Positions 23,035 to 31,211 of a stretch of 34,750 nucleotides of DNA are shown in pieces (position 1 is the stretch's first letter; the number at the start of each line of letters is the position of its first letter). The stretch spans positions 1 through 34,750 of the forward strand of contig CAZWTU010000010.1 of NCBI GenBank assembly GCA_964637035.1. Reading direction: 5' to 3'. The DNA is from CAZMMV01 sp964637035 (lineage in GTDB: Bacteria; Bacillota; Clostridia; Tissierellales; Tissierellaceae). The notes beneath the pieces were generated by a model. It saw only the letters and a program-made list of their open reading frames with translations. It made no database searches and had not been told where the DNA came from. The position numbers were made by a program, and so were the translations under genes.

Positions 23035-23923
23035 GGTATTTAAGAATATTATAAAACAAGGATTTCAGGGTATGTGGAGAAATCGTAGTATGGGTCTAGC
23101 CTCTGTAAGTTCCATATCTGCTGTTTTAGTTATACTGGGTATAATACTTATATTAATATTAAGTATAAATAATGTAGTAGTAGAGTTTACAACCAAATTT
23201 GATGAAATACAGGTTTTTTTAGAAGATGACTTAACTAATGAAGATTTAGATAATATTGAAGAAGAGATAAAATCAGATGACAATGTATTATCTTTAATCT
23301 ACGTGTCTAAGGCTCAAGGTCTAGAAAAAATGAAGGTAGAATGGGGAGAAGAAGGCCATTTATTAGAAGGATTAGAAGAGAACAACCCCTTGGAAAATTC
23401 CTATGAAATTCAATTAAAAGATATAAAATATGCTAATGCAGTAGTTGAAAATCTATATGAAATAGAAGGTATAAGCAAAATAAACTATTATAAGGACATT
23501 ATTGATAAATTAATGTTATTTGCAAAGTATATAAGAATTGGTGGAATAGCCATAGTAGGTGCATTAGTCTTTGTTTCTATCTTTATAATTTCCAATACAA
23601 TAAAAATTACAGTAGCATCTAGGAAAAAGGAAATAAATATAATGAAATTTGTAGGGGCTACAAATGGATACATAAGAGGGCCATTTATCATAGAAGGTAT
23701 ATTATTTGGTCTAATAGGGGCAGTTACATCCATTCTTATTATAAATTATGGATATGGATATTTTTTCAAGTCAGTAAGTGACCAGCTTTACATTCTTTTT
23801 ACAGTATATTTAGTACCACCATCTCTTTTGATTAAAGATATTATAATTATCTTTTCATCAATAGGAGTAGGTATTGGAGCATTAGGTAGTATAATATCTT
23901 TAAAACGATTTCTTAATGTATAG
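23024..23923 (+). CDS. ftsX: cell-division membrane protein FtsX
   Basis: Permease-like partner of FtsE (299 residues). Four membrane segments: about 25-50, 170-193, 222-243 and 263-290. The large loop after the first segment (about 52-168) is the external domain that contacts the hydrolase. The cytosolic ASRKKEINIMKFVGATNGYIRGPFIIEG is the coupling helix region of FtsX/LolE-type proteins. ATG 23024 lies inside the end of ftsE, so translation is coupled. Neighbours (ftsE before, M23 hydrolase after by 11 bases) fix the role. Confidence 0.96.
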   Translation: MKLRVFKNIIKQGFQGMWRNRSMGLASVSSISAVLVILGIILILILSINNVVVEFTTKFDEIQVFLEDDLTNEDLDNIEEEIKSDDNVLSLIYVSKAQGLEKMKVEWGEEGHLLEGLEENNPLENSYEIQLKDIKYANAVVENLYEIEGISKINYYKDIIDKLMLFAKYIRIGGIAIVGALVFVSIFIISNTIKITVASRKKEINIMKFVGATNGYIRGPFIIEGILFGLIGAVTSILIINYGYGYFFKSVSDQLYILFTVYLVPPSLLIKDIIIIFSSIGVGIGALGSIISLKRFLNV

Positions 23924-23934
23924 GGGGGCGGAAA

Positions 23935-24963
23935 ATGAATAAAAAAAGAACAATATATTTAATATTAGCAGTTATATTAGTTTTTAATTCTATATATATC
24001 TATGCTGATTCCATTGAAGATTTAAAAGAAAAACAAAAAGATGTAAAACAACAAATAAAAGATACAAAAAATCAAATAAAGGAAATTGAAAATCAAACAA
24101 AAAATACTGCAAATGAAATTCAAGATTTAGACAAGAAAATTGACCAAGCTAATACAGAGCTAATAACTGTAGATGAACACATAAACAAATTAGAAGAAAG
24201 CATAATAAACACAACCCATGAACTAGAAGAAGCAGAAGATAATATAGAAGACAAGCAGGATACATTTAATAAAAGGCTAAAGGTTATGTATAGGACGGGT
24301 AATGTAGGCTACTTAGAAGTTCTTCTATCATCAACCAGTATAAAAGATTTTTTAACTAGAAAAGATATGGTACAAGCTATAGCAAAGCATGATTCAGAAT
24401 TNNNNNNNNNNNNNNNNNNNNNNNNNNNNNNNNNNNNNNNNNNNNNNNNNNNNNNNNNNNNNNNNNNNNNNNNNNNNNNNNNNNNNNNNNNNNNNNNNNN
24501 NGATGAAGCAAAAGCAGTAGAGACAAAGATATTTCAAGCCCAGGTCAATACTGGTCCATATGAAGGCGGGAAAATGGCTTGGCCAGTTCAGGGTTATACT
24601 CATGTAACAGATCCCTATGGATATAGAATTCACCCTATTTTGAAAAAGAAGAAACTTCACACAGGTGTAGACCTTAGGGCTCCAATGGGTACTAATATAA
24701 TGGCTGGGGCGGCCGGAGAAGTTATACATTCTGGTAATCTAGGTGGTTATGGGAAGGTTATAATGATTGATCATGGTGGAGGTATAGTTACACTTTATGC
24801 ACATAATTCACGCTTAGTAGTTAATGTTGGTGATGAGGTAAGAAGGGGCGATATAATAGCGAAGGCCGGTAGCACAGGGGTATCTACTGGTCCACACTTA
24901 CATTTTGAGGTAAGAAAAGATGGTAAATACCAGGATCCATTGCCATGGATAAAGGGGAACTAA
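23935..24963 (+). CDS. EnvC-like murein hydrolase (activator), M23 peptidase, interrupted by an assembly gap
   Basis: Secreted protein: signal peptide 1-25 (ends YIYADS), then a long coiled coil rich in Lys/Gln/Glu (about 27-155), then a C-terminal M23 LytM domain. The metal-site residues are present: His and Asp of HTGVDL (nominal 242 and 246) and the HLHF histidines (nominal 321, 323), so it could be an active endopeptidase, unlike E. coli EnvC. The coiled-coil part is cut by 100 N bases (24402-24501). The frame is kept only if exactly 100 bases are missing, and N runs of 100 usually mean unknown size, so the true length is not known and is probably longer. ATG 23935 is preceded by AGGGGGGCGG. 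It follows ftsX by 11 bases, so it is the likely FtsEX-controlled wall hydrolase. Confidence 0.9.
   Translation: MNKKRTIYLILAVILVFNSIYIYADSIEDLKEKQKDVKQQIKDTKNQIKEIENQTKNTANEIQDLDKKIDQANTELITVDEHINKLEESIINTTHELEEAEDNIEDKQDTFNKRLKVMYRTGNVGYLEVLLSSTSIKDFLTRKDMVQAIAKHDSEXXXXXXXXXXXXXXXXXXXXXXXXXXXXXXXXXXDEAKAVETKIFQAQVNTGPYEGGKMAWPVQGYTHVTDPYGYRIHPILKKKKLHTGVDLRAPMGTNIMAGAAGEVIHSGNLGGYGKVIMIDHGGGIVTLYAHNSRLVVNVGDEVRRGDIIAKAGSTGVSTGPHLHFEVRKDGKYQDPLPWIKGN
24402..24501. other. assembly gap (100 N)
   Basis: Exactly 100 N inside the coiled coil of the M23 gene. The round number suggests a scaffold join of unknown size, perhaps at a collapsed low-complexity coiled-coil repeat. Confidence 0.99.
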
Positions 24964-24993
24964 TTCCATGGTTTAATAGAAGAAAGCTTGTAG

Positions 24994-25021
24994 GGGTGGA
25001 CGACTCTGTCCACCCATTTTT
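24994..25021 (+). terminator. terminator after the M23 gene
   Basis: GGGTGGAC (24994-25001), loop GACTCT, GTCCACCC (25008-25015), then ATTTTTT. The stem is much more GC-rich than the surroundings. It separates the ftsEX-M23 unit from the protease gene. Confidence 0.85.
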
Positions 25022-25070
25022 CGTAAAGAGAAATAATAAACTTACAAGAAGGTTAAGATAGGTTTAAAAA

Positions 25071-25140
25071 TTGAGGATTTGATTTGCTAGACAGTATAAT
25101 TATTGATATAATCATGAAAGTATAGTCTTTGTGGTATAAT
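25071..25140 (+). promoter_or_regulatory. two candidate promoters for the CtpA/B protease gene
   Basis: P1: TTGAGG (25071-25076), 18 bases, TATAAT (25095-25100). P2: an extended -10 TGGTATAAT (25132-25140) with no good -35. Both face the protease gene in the 232-base gap after the terminator. Confidence 0.5.
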
Positions 25141-25195
25141 CTTTGTAGAAAACAAATAGAATATCTGTATAACTTAAAATTATTGGAGTGAGGAA

Positions 25196-26419
25196 ATGTC
25201 TAAAAAAAGAGTAGCCATATTAGTAGTAGTTATAGTCTTAATAACAAATGTAATAACTTTTGGATTAACTAATTTGATGAGCACCACATTTAATAACAAG
25301 GCTTATGTACCAGTAGCAGAATATAATAAGCTTAAATCAGTTTACAATCAATTTTCAAAGGTAATGATGGTTGAAAGGTACATGAAAGATAACTATTTAA
25401 GGGATGTAGATGAGGAACAGTTAATAGAAGGTCAATTAAAAGGACTACTCCAATCACTAGGAGACCCATATTCTGCTTATATGACAAAGGACGAATTTAC
25501 ATCATTATTAGAACAAACCAGTGGAAGTTTTGGTGGCATAGGTGTCGTAGTTACCCCAGGGGATGACAATCTAATCACTGTAGTTTCACCTATAGAAGAT
25601 ACTCCAGGAGAAAAAGCAGGAATAAAAAGTGGGGATAAGATAATAAAGGTAAATGGAAAAGAATTCCTAGCTGAAAATATGGATAAAGCAGTCAAAGAAA
25701 TGAAAGGAGACCCCAATACTGAAGTAACTTTAACCATTATGAGAAGTAAAGGTGGTAGAGAAAATCAGATATTTGATTTAGAAATAGTTAGGGAAATGAT
25801 TAGATTAGTTACTGTGAAATCCAATCTTATAGATGATGATATTGGCTATATAAACATTAGTAGTTTTGATGATTTAACCTATAAAGACTTTAAAGAACAA
25901 CTAGATCAATTGGGTAAACAAAATATTAAAGGATTAATAATAGATCTTAGAAATAATCCAGGAGGATTATTAGATAGAACAGTTCAGATAGCAGATGAAT
26001 TGTTGGGAGAAGGAGATATTGTATATACACAAACAAAAGATGGTAAAAGATATTATGAACGTTCTACTAAAAAAATGGTAGACTATCCCTTGGCAATATT
26101 AATAAATGGTGGTTCAGCTTCAGCTTCAGAAATACTATCAGGAGCTGTAAAAGACCACAAGAGAGGGATACTAATAGGAACTACTACATTTGGCAAGGGA
26201 GTTGTTCAAAGGATACATGGACTAGAAGACGGTTCAGGACTTAAATTAACAATCTCAGAATACTTTACACCTAATGGCATAAACATTCATGGGGTGGGAA
26301 TAGAGCCAGATATAATAGTAGAATTAGATGAAGATGTTGAAACTATTGGGATAGACAACTTACAAGGAGATAATCAGCTTAAAAGAGCCATAGAAGAAAT
26401 TAAATTAAAAATTAAATAG
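25196..26419 (+). CDS. C-terminal processing protease CtpA/CtpB (S41)
   Basis: Secreted or membrane-tethered serine protease of 407 residues. Residues 6-28 are an uncleaved or signal helix. A PDZ domain spans about 113-200 (GGIGVVVTPGD, IKSGDKIIKVNGKE). The catalytic domain has Ser309 within GGSASASEI, Lys334 in FGKG and Gln338, spaced as in Bacillus CtpB (Ser309, Lys334, Gln338). In sporulating Bacillus CtpB cuts SpoIVFA; in vegetative cells S41 proteases trim wall-related proteins. Here it lies after ftsEX-M23, the usual Firmicutes setting, and before the MinJ-like gene. The start ATG 25196 follows GGAGTGAGG (25184-25192). Confidence 0.94.
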   Translation: MSKKRVAILVVVIVLITNVITFGLTNLMSTTFNNKAYVPVAEYNKLKSVYNQFSKVMMVERYMKDNYLRDVDEEQLIEGQLKGLLQSLGDPYSAYMTKDEFTSLLEQTSGSFGGIGVVVTPGDDNLITVVSPIEDTPGEKAGIKSGDKIIKVNGKEFLAENMDKAVKEMKGDPNTEVTLTIMRSKGGRENQIFDLEIVREMIRLVTVKSNLIDDDIGYINISSFDDLTYKDFKEQLDQLGKQNIKGLIIDLRNNPGGLLDRTVQIADELLGEGDIVYTQTKDGKRYYERSTKKMVDYPLAILINGGSASASEILSGAVKDHKRGILIGTTTFGKGVVQRIHGLEDGSGLKLTISEYFTPNGINIHGVGIEPDIIVELDEDVETIGIDNLQGDNQLKRAIEEIKLKIK

Positions 26420-26442
26420 GATAGGATAAGGGAGAAATTACA

Positions 26443-27495
26443 ATGTATGGATTATATCAAATTATTATATTTACAATAATAGATATTCTAAACACAATAA
26501 AATCTCCTTTTTTTATTGCCATTTTATTGATTATATACTTTCAATATTATAGAATAGGCAGGATAGAAGAGGAGAACTTAGGTTACAAGAGATCTCCAAT
26601 GCTAAAGTTAATAGTATCAACCCTATTTGGTATTCTAGGTGGGATAATTACAACAGTAGTATTTCTTTACTTGGGAGTAGTTATAATACCCCTAGATTTT
26701 ATGTATATATTAATAGTTACAATTGTTTTATCCCTAATTAATCCTAGATTTATGTGTTTTTCCTATGGAGGGGCGGTAGTATCTTTTTCCAAACTTTTAT
26801 TAGGATATCCTAATATACAAATTTCCCAAGTAATGAGTGTAGTTGCAGTGCTTCATATAATGGAAAGTATATTGATTATATTAGATGGTTGGAGAAGTAA
26901 ACTACCTATTTTTTTAGATACGGAGACAGGAAGCATTGGTGGTTTTAATATGAATAGATTTTGGCCTATACCCTTTGTAATATTTATTGGAGACGGTTTA
27001 ATACATCCTATTCCTTTTATGGCCATAATAAGCTATGGTGACTATTCAGTATCCTCTTATCCTAGAAGGAAAATATTAAGAACCTCTTTTAGCTTGTTTA
27101 TATACAGTCTTATTTTATTATATATTACAAAAACATCTAATAATTTATTTATACCACCTTTATTTGCACTTGTAGGACATGAATTTATTATTTTTAAAAA
27201 TAAGGTAATTGAAAACAAAAAAACTCCTATATTCACTGCCCCCAGGCGTGGGTTAAAAATATTAGAGGTAATTCCAAATAGTATAGGTGAGGAAATAGGA
27301 ATAAAAAGTGGAGATATTTTACTTAGATTAAATGGTGCTGAAATAAAAACCCTAGGTGATGTAGAAGATATTATGGGACTAAAGGAAAATAAACTGCAGG
27401 TTGAATTTTTTAGTTTGAAATTTGGATTTGAAGTTAAGAATTATAAGGGAAAGAAAAAATCCCTAGGGATAATAACTGTACCTAGGGATTTTTAA
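26443..27495 (+). CDS. PDZ-domain membrane protein, MinJ-like
   Basis: 350 residues with about seven or eight membrane segments in residues 5-250 and a C-terminal PDZ domain (about 268-345: GLKILEVIPNSIGEEIGIKSGDILLRLNGAEI). This is the design of Bacillus MinJ (YvjD), which links DivIVA to MinCD at poles and septa, and in Bacillus minJ lies near ftsEX and ctpB, as here. Sequence similarity cannot be measured by eye, so the name is given by design and neighbourhood only. ATG 26443 is 23 bases after ctp; GGGAG precedes it by 8 bases. Its 3' end overlaps the converging lipoprotein gene by 14 bases, inside a hairpin. Confidence 0.8.
   Translation: MYGLYQIIIFTIIDILNTIKSPFFIAILLIIYFQYYRIGRIEEENLGYKRSPMLKLIVSTLFGILGGIITTVVFLYLGVVIIPLDFMYILIVTIVLSLINPRFMCFSYGGAVVSFSKLLLGYPNIQISQVMSVVAVLHIMESILIILDGWRSKLPIFLDTETGSIGGFNMNRFWPIPFVIFIGDGLIHPIPFMAIISYGDYSVSSYPRRKILRTSFSLFIYSLILLYITKTSNNLFIPPLFALVGHEFIIFKNKVIENKKTPIFTAPRRGLKILEVIPNSIGEEIGIKSGDILLRLNGAEIKTLGDVEDIMGLKENKLQVEFFSLKFGFEVKNYKGKKKSLGIITVPRDF
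27455..27493. terminator. bidirectional terminator hidden in overlapping gene ends
   Basis: AAAAATCCCTAGG (27455-27467) pairs perfectly over 13 bases with CCTAGGGATTTTT (27481-27493) around a 13-base loop. The left arm codes for residues near the C-terminus of the PDZ protein, and the right arm codes for its last residues and holds the stop codon of the converging gene. Confidence 0.8.
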
Positions 27496-29071
27496 TATTG
27501 TCTAAATCAATTGAATATATCATTTCAGTATTATCATTTTCAAAAGGTAGAACTGCATTTAAATAAATAATATTATCCTTGCAGTTATAATAGGCATTTT
27601 TACATATTATGTGGGAAATGCGACTTATTTCCTTTTCCTCTATAGAATAATTATATATGGTATAATCATTATAGTTAGGATTATTTTTAATATAAACAAT
27701 ATTGTCTTTAAATATAGAATAGGAAACAACATTTCCATCAATTTTACGGACCCTATTATTTTCTTCAAGATTATTGATTGATAAATAATCTATATTGGTG
27801 TTTTCATCTCTTGTGATATAAATAATATTTTCATCATCTATAAAATTTGCATCAAAGCCACTATTCAATGGTTTAAGGTTTACCCAATTCTTGGTTTGGA
27901 ATATATTTTTATTATATTCACTTTCAGATTTTTCAGTTAGGAGGAAATAATCGCCAAATATACTGAAATCCTCAACCTCCTTGTTAATTTTATTTATTAA
28001 GCTTAATTCGTTAGAATCTAAATCATAGGTGTATATAACAGATCTACTATTCTCACTTCCTAAAATATATAGTAAATCATTATCCTTCCATTTAATTATA
28101 TAGGGATTGAAGTTTTCCTCAAAGAGAATCTTATAAATTTTAGGTTTATCATAAGATTTAATATAGACTTCATTACCATTTTTATTTGTTTCAATAAAAG
28201 ATACATTTTCTAAACTAGGTGAAATTTCCCCTTTTGATATTTTATAATTAGAGGTATAAAGCAAGTTCTTTTCTTTGGTGTCAATATTATAATCGTAAAG
28301 TTGCTCCCTAATTTTATTGCTTTCTTTATCATCAAAATTTTTTTTATATAATATAGATTCTTCGTGGATATAATCTAAAATATGCCCAGTATCTAATACT
28401 GAGGAAATTATATTTTCTTCCGATTCGATTATGTTTCCACTGTTTGCATCTATTAGTGCATGTAGATTAATTAAAGGTGTATTTTTCATATCCTTATAAA
28501 ATATGCTATTGTATTTGATTTTCCATACTATCTTGTTGTCTAGATTTATCAATTCAAATCTAGGCAATGATTTTGTAGAGATTTTAAAGTGAGACTCTAG
28601 TTTGTTTAGTACATCATTTATATTGAACTTTATTTTTATAGGTGTAAAATCTTCATAGACTATATTAAATTTTATATTGTCCAAATCATTAAGCTTGTTC
28701 TTGTCTAAATTAATGATTATTTGAGGGACAGATATGGAAGTCTCCTTATCCTTTTTATCTTTAGAACCTGAAATTAAAATATCAACATTGTTTGCCTTCT
28801 TAATTATTCCACCTATTTTTATTTTTGAATAATCTGCTAAATCCAAATGAGCTAATATTTTAAGATTATCTGTATTGTTCTCAATGATTTCAATAGAAGA
28901 ATTTATAGATTGAAAGGATTTAGAAAAAGATATTTGCTCAATCTCGTATTTTAATTTTTCTTTTCTATCATTTTTATATTCATTAAGAATAGATGTGTTA
29001 TTAGAATCAACACAACCAAATAATGCTAATAAGCTAAACCAAATAAAGCTAAAGATAACAAGTTTCCTCAT
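27482..29071 (-). CDS. large lipoprotein of unknown function
   Basis: 529 residues from ATG 29071; GTG 29080 lies inside the ribosome site AAGGAG (29085-29080) and is less likely. Signal peptide with lipobox LFGC, so Cys20 is the likely anchor. Residues about 165-240 (NLDNKIVWKIKY..., LIDANSGNIIESEE) resemble a PepSY-type repeat: LxDANSGxI is a common form. From about 245 to the end short repeated units of about 40-50 residues of the kind WKDNDLLYILGSENSRSVIYTYDLDSNELSLI, DDENIIYITRDE and KDNIVYIKNNPNYNDYTIYNY suggest a beta-propeller, like TolB-type domains. No enzyme motif is seen. It has its own promoter (29092-29120). The 3' end overlaps the PDZ gene. Confidence 0.85.
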   Translation of the reverse strand: MRKLVIFSFIWFSLLALFGCVDSNNTSILNEYKNDRKEKLKYEIEQISFSKSFQSINSSIEIIENNTDNLKILAHLDLADYSKIKIGGIIKKANNVDILISGSKDKKDKETSISVPQIIINLDKNKLNDLDNIKFNIVYEDFTPIKIKFNINDVLNKLESHFKISTKSLPRFELINLDNKIVWKIKYNSIFYKDMKNTPLINLHALIDANSGNIIESEENIISSVLDTGHILDYIHEESILYKKNFDDKESNKIREQLYDYNIDTKEKNLLYTSNYKISKGEISPSLENVSFIETNKNGNEVYIKSYDKPKIYKILFEENFNPYIIKWKDNDLLYILGSENSRSVIYTYDLDSNELSLINKINKEVEDFSIFGDYFLLTEKSESEYNKNIFQTKNWVNLKPLNSGFDANFIDDENIIYITRDENTNIDYLSINNLEENNRVRKIDGNVVSYSIFKDNIVYIKNNPNYNDYTIYNYSIEEKEISRISHIICKNAYYNCKDNIIYLNAVLPFENDNTEMIYSIDLDNIKNP

Positions 29072-29091
29072 GAAGTTCACTCCTTGTTGCT

Positions 29092-29120
29092 ATTTTACTA
29101 TATTAATAGAATTACTTCAA
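29092..29120 (-). promoter_or_regulatory. promoter for the lipoprotein gene
   Basis: Minus strand: TTGAAG (29120-29115), 17 bases, TAAAAT (29097-29092). Its leader is very short, placing the ribosome site just downstream. It is back-to-back with the uvrB promoter. Confidence 0.6.
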
Positions 29121-29165
29121 TATAAATTGGAAATTAAATTAATATATTTTGTATATAAATAAATT

Positions 29166-29194
29166 TTGACAAAAAAACATATTAAATATATAAT
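29166..29194 (+). promoter_or_regulatory. consensus promoter for uvrB-uvrA
   Basis: TTGACA (29166-29171), exactly 17 bases, TATAAT (29189-29194): a perfect sigma-A consensus, which would be very strong unless repressed. The SOS box immediately downstream supplies the repression. Confidence 0.93.
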
Positions 29195-29204
29195 ATTAAT
29201 ACAA

Positions 29205-29220
29205 TTGAACAAATGTTCAA
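29205..29220 (+). promoter_or_regulatory. SOS box (LexA operator) for uvrBA
   Basis: TTGAACAAATGTTCAA: the core GAAC-AAAT-GTTC fits the Firmicutes LexA (DinR) consensus CGAACRNRYGTTYG at its central 12 bases, with T and A at the outer positions. It begins about 10 bases after the -10 box, so bound LexA would cover the transcription start. Confidence 0.88.
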
Positions 29221-29236
29221 AAATGAGGTGTTATAG

Positions 29237-31201
29237 ATGAATAAATTTAAAATACATGCAGATTATAAGCCAACTGGGGACCAACCAGAGGCTATAGATC
29301 AATTAACAAAAGGACTTAAAAATAATTTAAAGCATCAAACTTTACTAGGAGTAACTGGTTCAGGGAAAACTTTTACTATGGCCAATGTAATAGAAAAGGT
29401 ACAAAAACCTACTTTGGTAATAGCTCACAATAAAACCCTAGCGTATCAGCTTGCTTCTGAGTTTAAGGAGTATTTTCCAGATAGTGCAGTAGAATATTTT
29501 GTAAGCTACTATGATTATTATCAACCTGAGGCATATGTAGCTCATTCAGATACCTATATAGAAAAGGATGCTTCAATAAATGACGAGATCGACAAACTTC
29601 GCCACTCAGCTACAGCAGCATTATATGAGAGAAGGGATGTTATTATTGTAGCTTCTGTGTCTTGCATATACGGTTTAGGAGACCCTATAGATTACGAAAA
29701 TTTAGTTGTGTCCCTTAGACCAGGAATGGTCTGGGATAGAGATGATGTAATGAGAAAATTAATAGATATTCAATATATGAGAAACGATATTAATTTTATT
29801 AGGGGTACCTTCAGAGTCAGGGGGGATACCTTAGAAATTTTACCTGCTTCATCTGGTGAAAATTCTGTTCGGGTAGAATTCTTTGGTGATGAAATAGATA
29901 GAATAGTAGAAGTGAATGCATTGACAGGTGAAATAATTGGACTTAGAAATCATGTGTCTATTTTTCCAGCATCACATTACGCAACTACGGAGGATAAGGT
30001 AGAAAGAGCAATAAAAAGCATAGAGGAAGAATTAGAAGAGAGATTAAAGGACCTAAAGGATCAAGATAAACTTTTAGAAGCCCAAAGACTGGAACAAAGG
30101 ACTAGATACGATATAGAAATGTTACAGGAAATGGGCTTTTGTCAGGGAATAGAAAATTATTCAAGGCATTTAAGTAATAGGGCTCCAGGGACTAGACCAT
30201 TTACTTTAATAGATTATTTTCCAGATGATTTTTTAATAATAGTTGATGAATCTCATGCTAGCCTACCTCAAATTAGGGGTATGTATAATGGGGATAGGTC
30301 TAGGAAAACTAATCTAGTAGATTATGGATTTAGACTTCCTTCTGCTCTAGATAACAGGCCTCTAAAATTTGAAGAATTTGAGTCCATGGTAAATCAGATA
30401 ATATATACAACTGCAACACCAGGACCCTACGAGAAAGAACACAGTGAAAATACAGTAGAGCAGATAATTAGGCCTACAGGTTTATTGGATCCACTAATAG
30501 AGGTAAAAGCAACGGATAATCAAATAGATGACTTAGTAAATGAGATTAAGATTGTTACAGATAGGGGAGAAAGGGTATTAGTTACTACCTTGACTAAAAA
30601 AATGTCAGAGGATTTAACTCAGTACTTTAAAGAAATCGGTATAAAGGTAACATATCTTCATTCAGATGTAGAAACTATAGAAAGAATGGAAATAATAAGA
30701 GATTTAAGACTTGGAAAACATGATGTACTAGTAGGTATAAACTTACTAAGGGAGGGCTTAGACTTGCCAGAGGTATCTTTGGTGGCAATATTAGATGCTG
30801 ATAAGGAAGGTTTTTTAAGATCGGAAACATCACTTATACAAACTTCAGGCCGTGCTGCTAGGAATATATTGGGTAAGGTAATTATGTATGGTGATAAAAT
30901 AACAAAATCTATGGCTAAGGCCATATCTGAAACCAATAGAAGAAGAGAAATACAGGAAAAATATAATATGGAAAATAATATAAAACCCAAATCCATTATT
31001 AAGGGTGTTAGGGAAATAATAGAAGCTACAATAGTGGCTGAAGATGATGGAGACTATGGGGATGATTTCTCAAAGGAGGAAATAAGATCAATTATTGTTG
31101 GACTAGAAACTACTATGATACAAGAAGCAGAACAATTAAACTTCGAAAAGGCTGCAGAAATCAGAGACAAGATAATTCAACTAAAGAAAAGATTAAACTA
31201 G
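29237..31201 (+). CDS. uvrB: excinuclease ABC subunit B
   Basis: Helicase-like damage-verifying subunit of nucleotide excision repair, 654 residues. Walker A GVTGSGKT (38-45), the beta-hairpin region YYDYYQPEAY (about 92-101), DESH of motif II, SGRAARN (motif VI) and a C-terminal UVR domain (EAEQLNFEKAAEIRDKI, about 632-648) that binds UvrC. All expected residues are present. Start ATG 29237 has GAGGTG at 29224-29229. It is transcribed from the SOS-controlled promoter and followed by uvrA after 10 bases. uvrC is not in the window. Confidence 0.99.
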   Translation: MNKFKIHADYKPTGDQPEAIDQLTKGLKNNLKHQTLLGVTGSGKTFTMANVIEKVQKPTLVIAHNKTLAYQLASEFKEYFPDSAVEYFVSYYDYYQPEAYVAHSDTYIEKDASINDEIDKLRHSATAALYERRDVIIVASVSCIYGLGDPIDYENLVVSLRPGMVWDRDDVMRKLIDIQYMRNDINFIRGTFRVRGDTLEILPASSGENSVRVEFFGDEIDRIVEVNALTGEIIGLRNHVSIFPASHYATTEDKVERAIKSIEEELEERLKDLKDQDKLLEAQRLEQRTRYDIEMLQEMGFCQGIENYSRHLSNRAPGTRPFTLIDYFPDDFLIIVDESHASLPQIRGMYNGDRSRKTNLVDYGFRLPSALDNRPLKFEEFESMVNQIIYTTATPGPYEKEHSENTVEQIIRPTGLLDPLIEVKATDNQIDDLVNEIKIVTDRGERVLVTTLTKKMSEDLTQYFKEIGIKVTYLHSDVETIERMEIIRDLRLGKHDVLVGINLLREGLDLPEVSLVAILDADKEGFLRSETSLIQTSGRAARNILGKVIMYGDKITKSMAKAISETNRRREIQEKYNMENNIKPKSIIKGVREIIEATIVAEDDGDYGDDFSKEEIRSIIVGLETTMIQEAEQLNFEKAAEIRDKIIQLKKRLN

Positions 31202-31211
31202 AGGTGATTAG

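Noticed and set aside
24994..25021. GC-rich inverted repeat considered as a mobile-element end or attachment site
   Set aside because: It is a single compact hairpin followed by T residues right after a gene, which fits a terminator; there is no repeat partner or transposase.
30658..30996. 112-residue minus-strand frame opposite uvrB
   Set aside because: The plus strand encodes conserved helicase motifs here; the opposite frame is a shadow.
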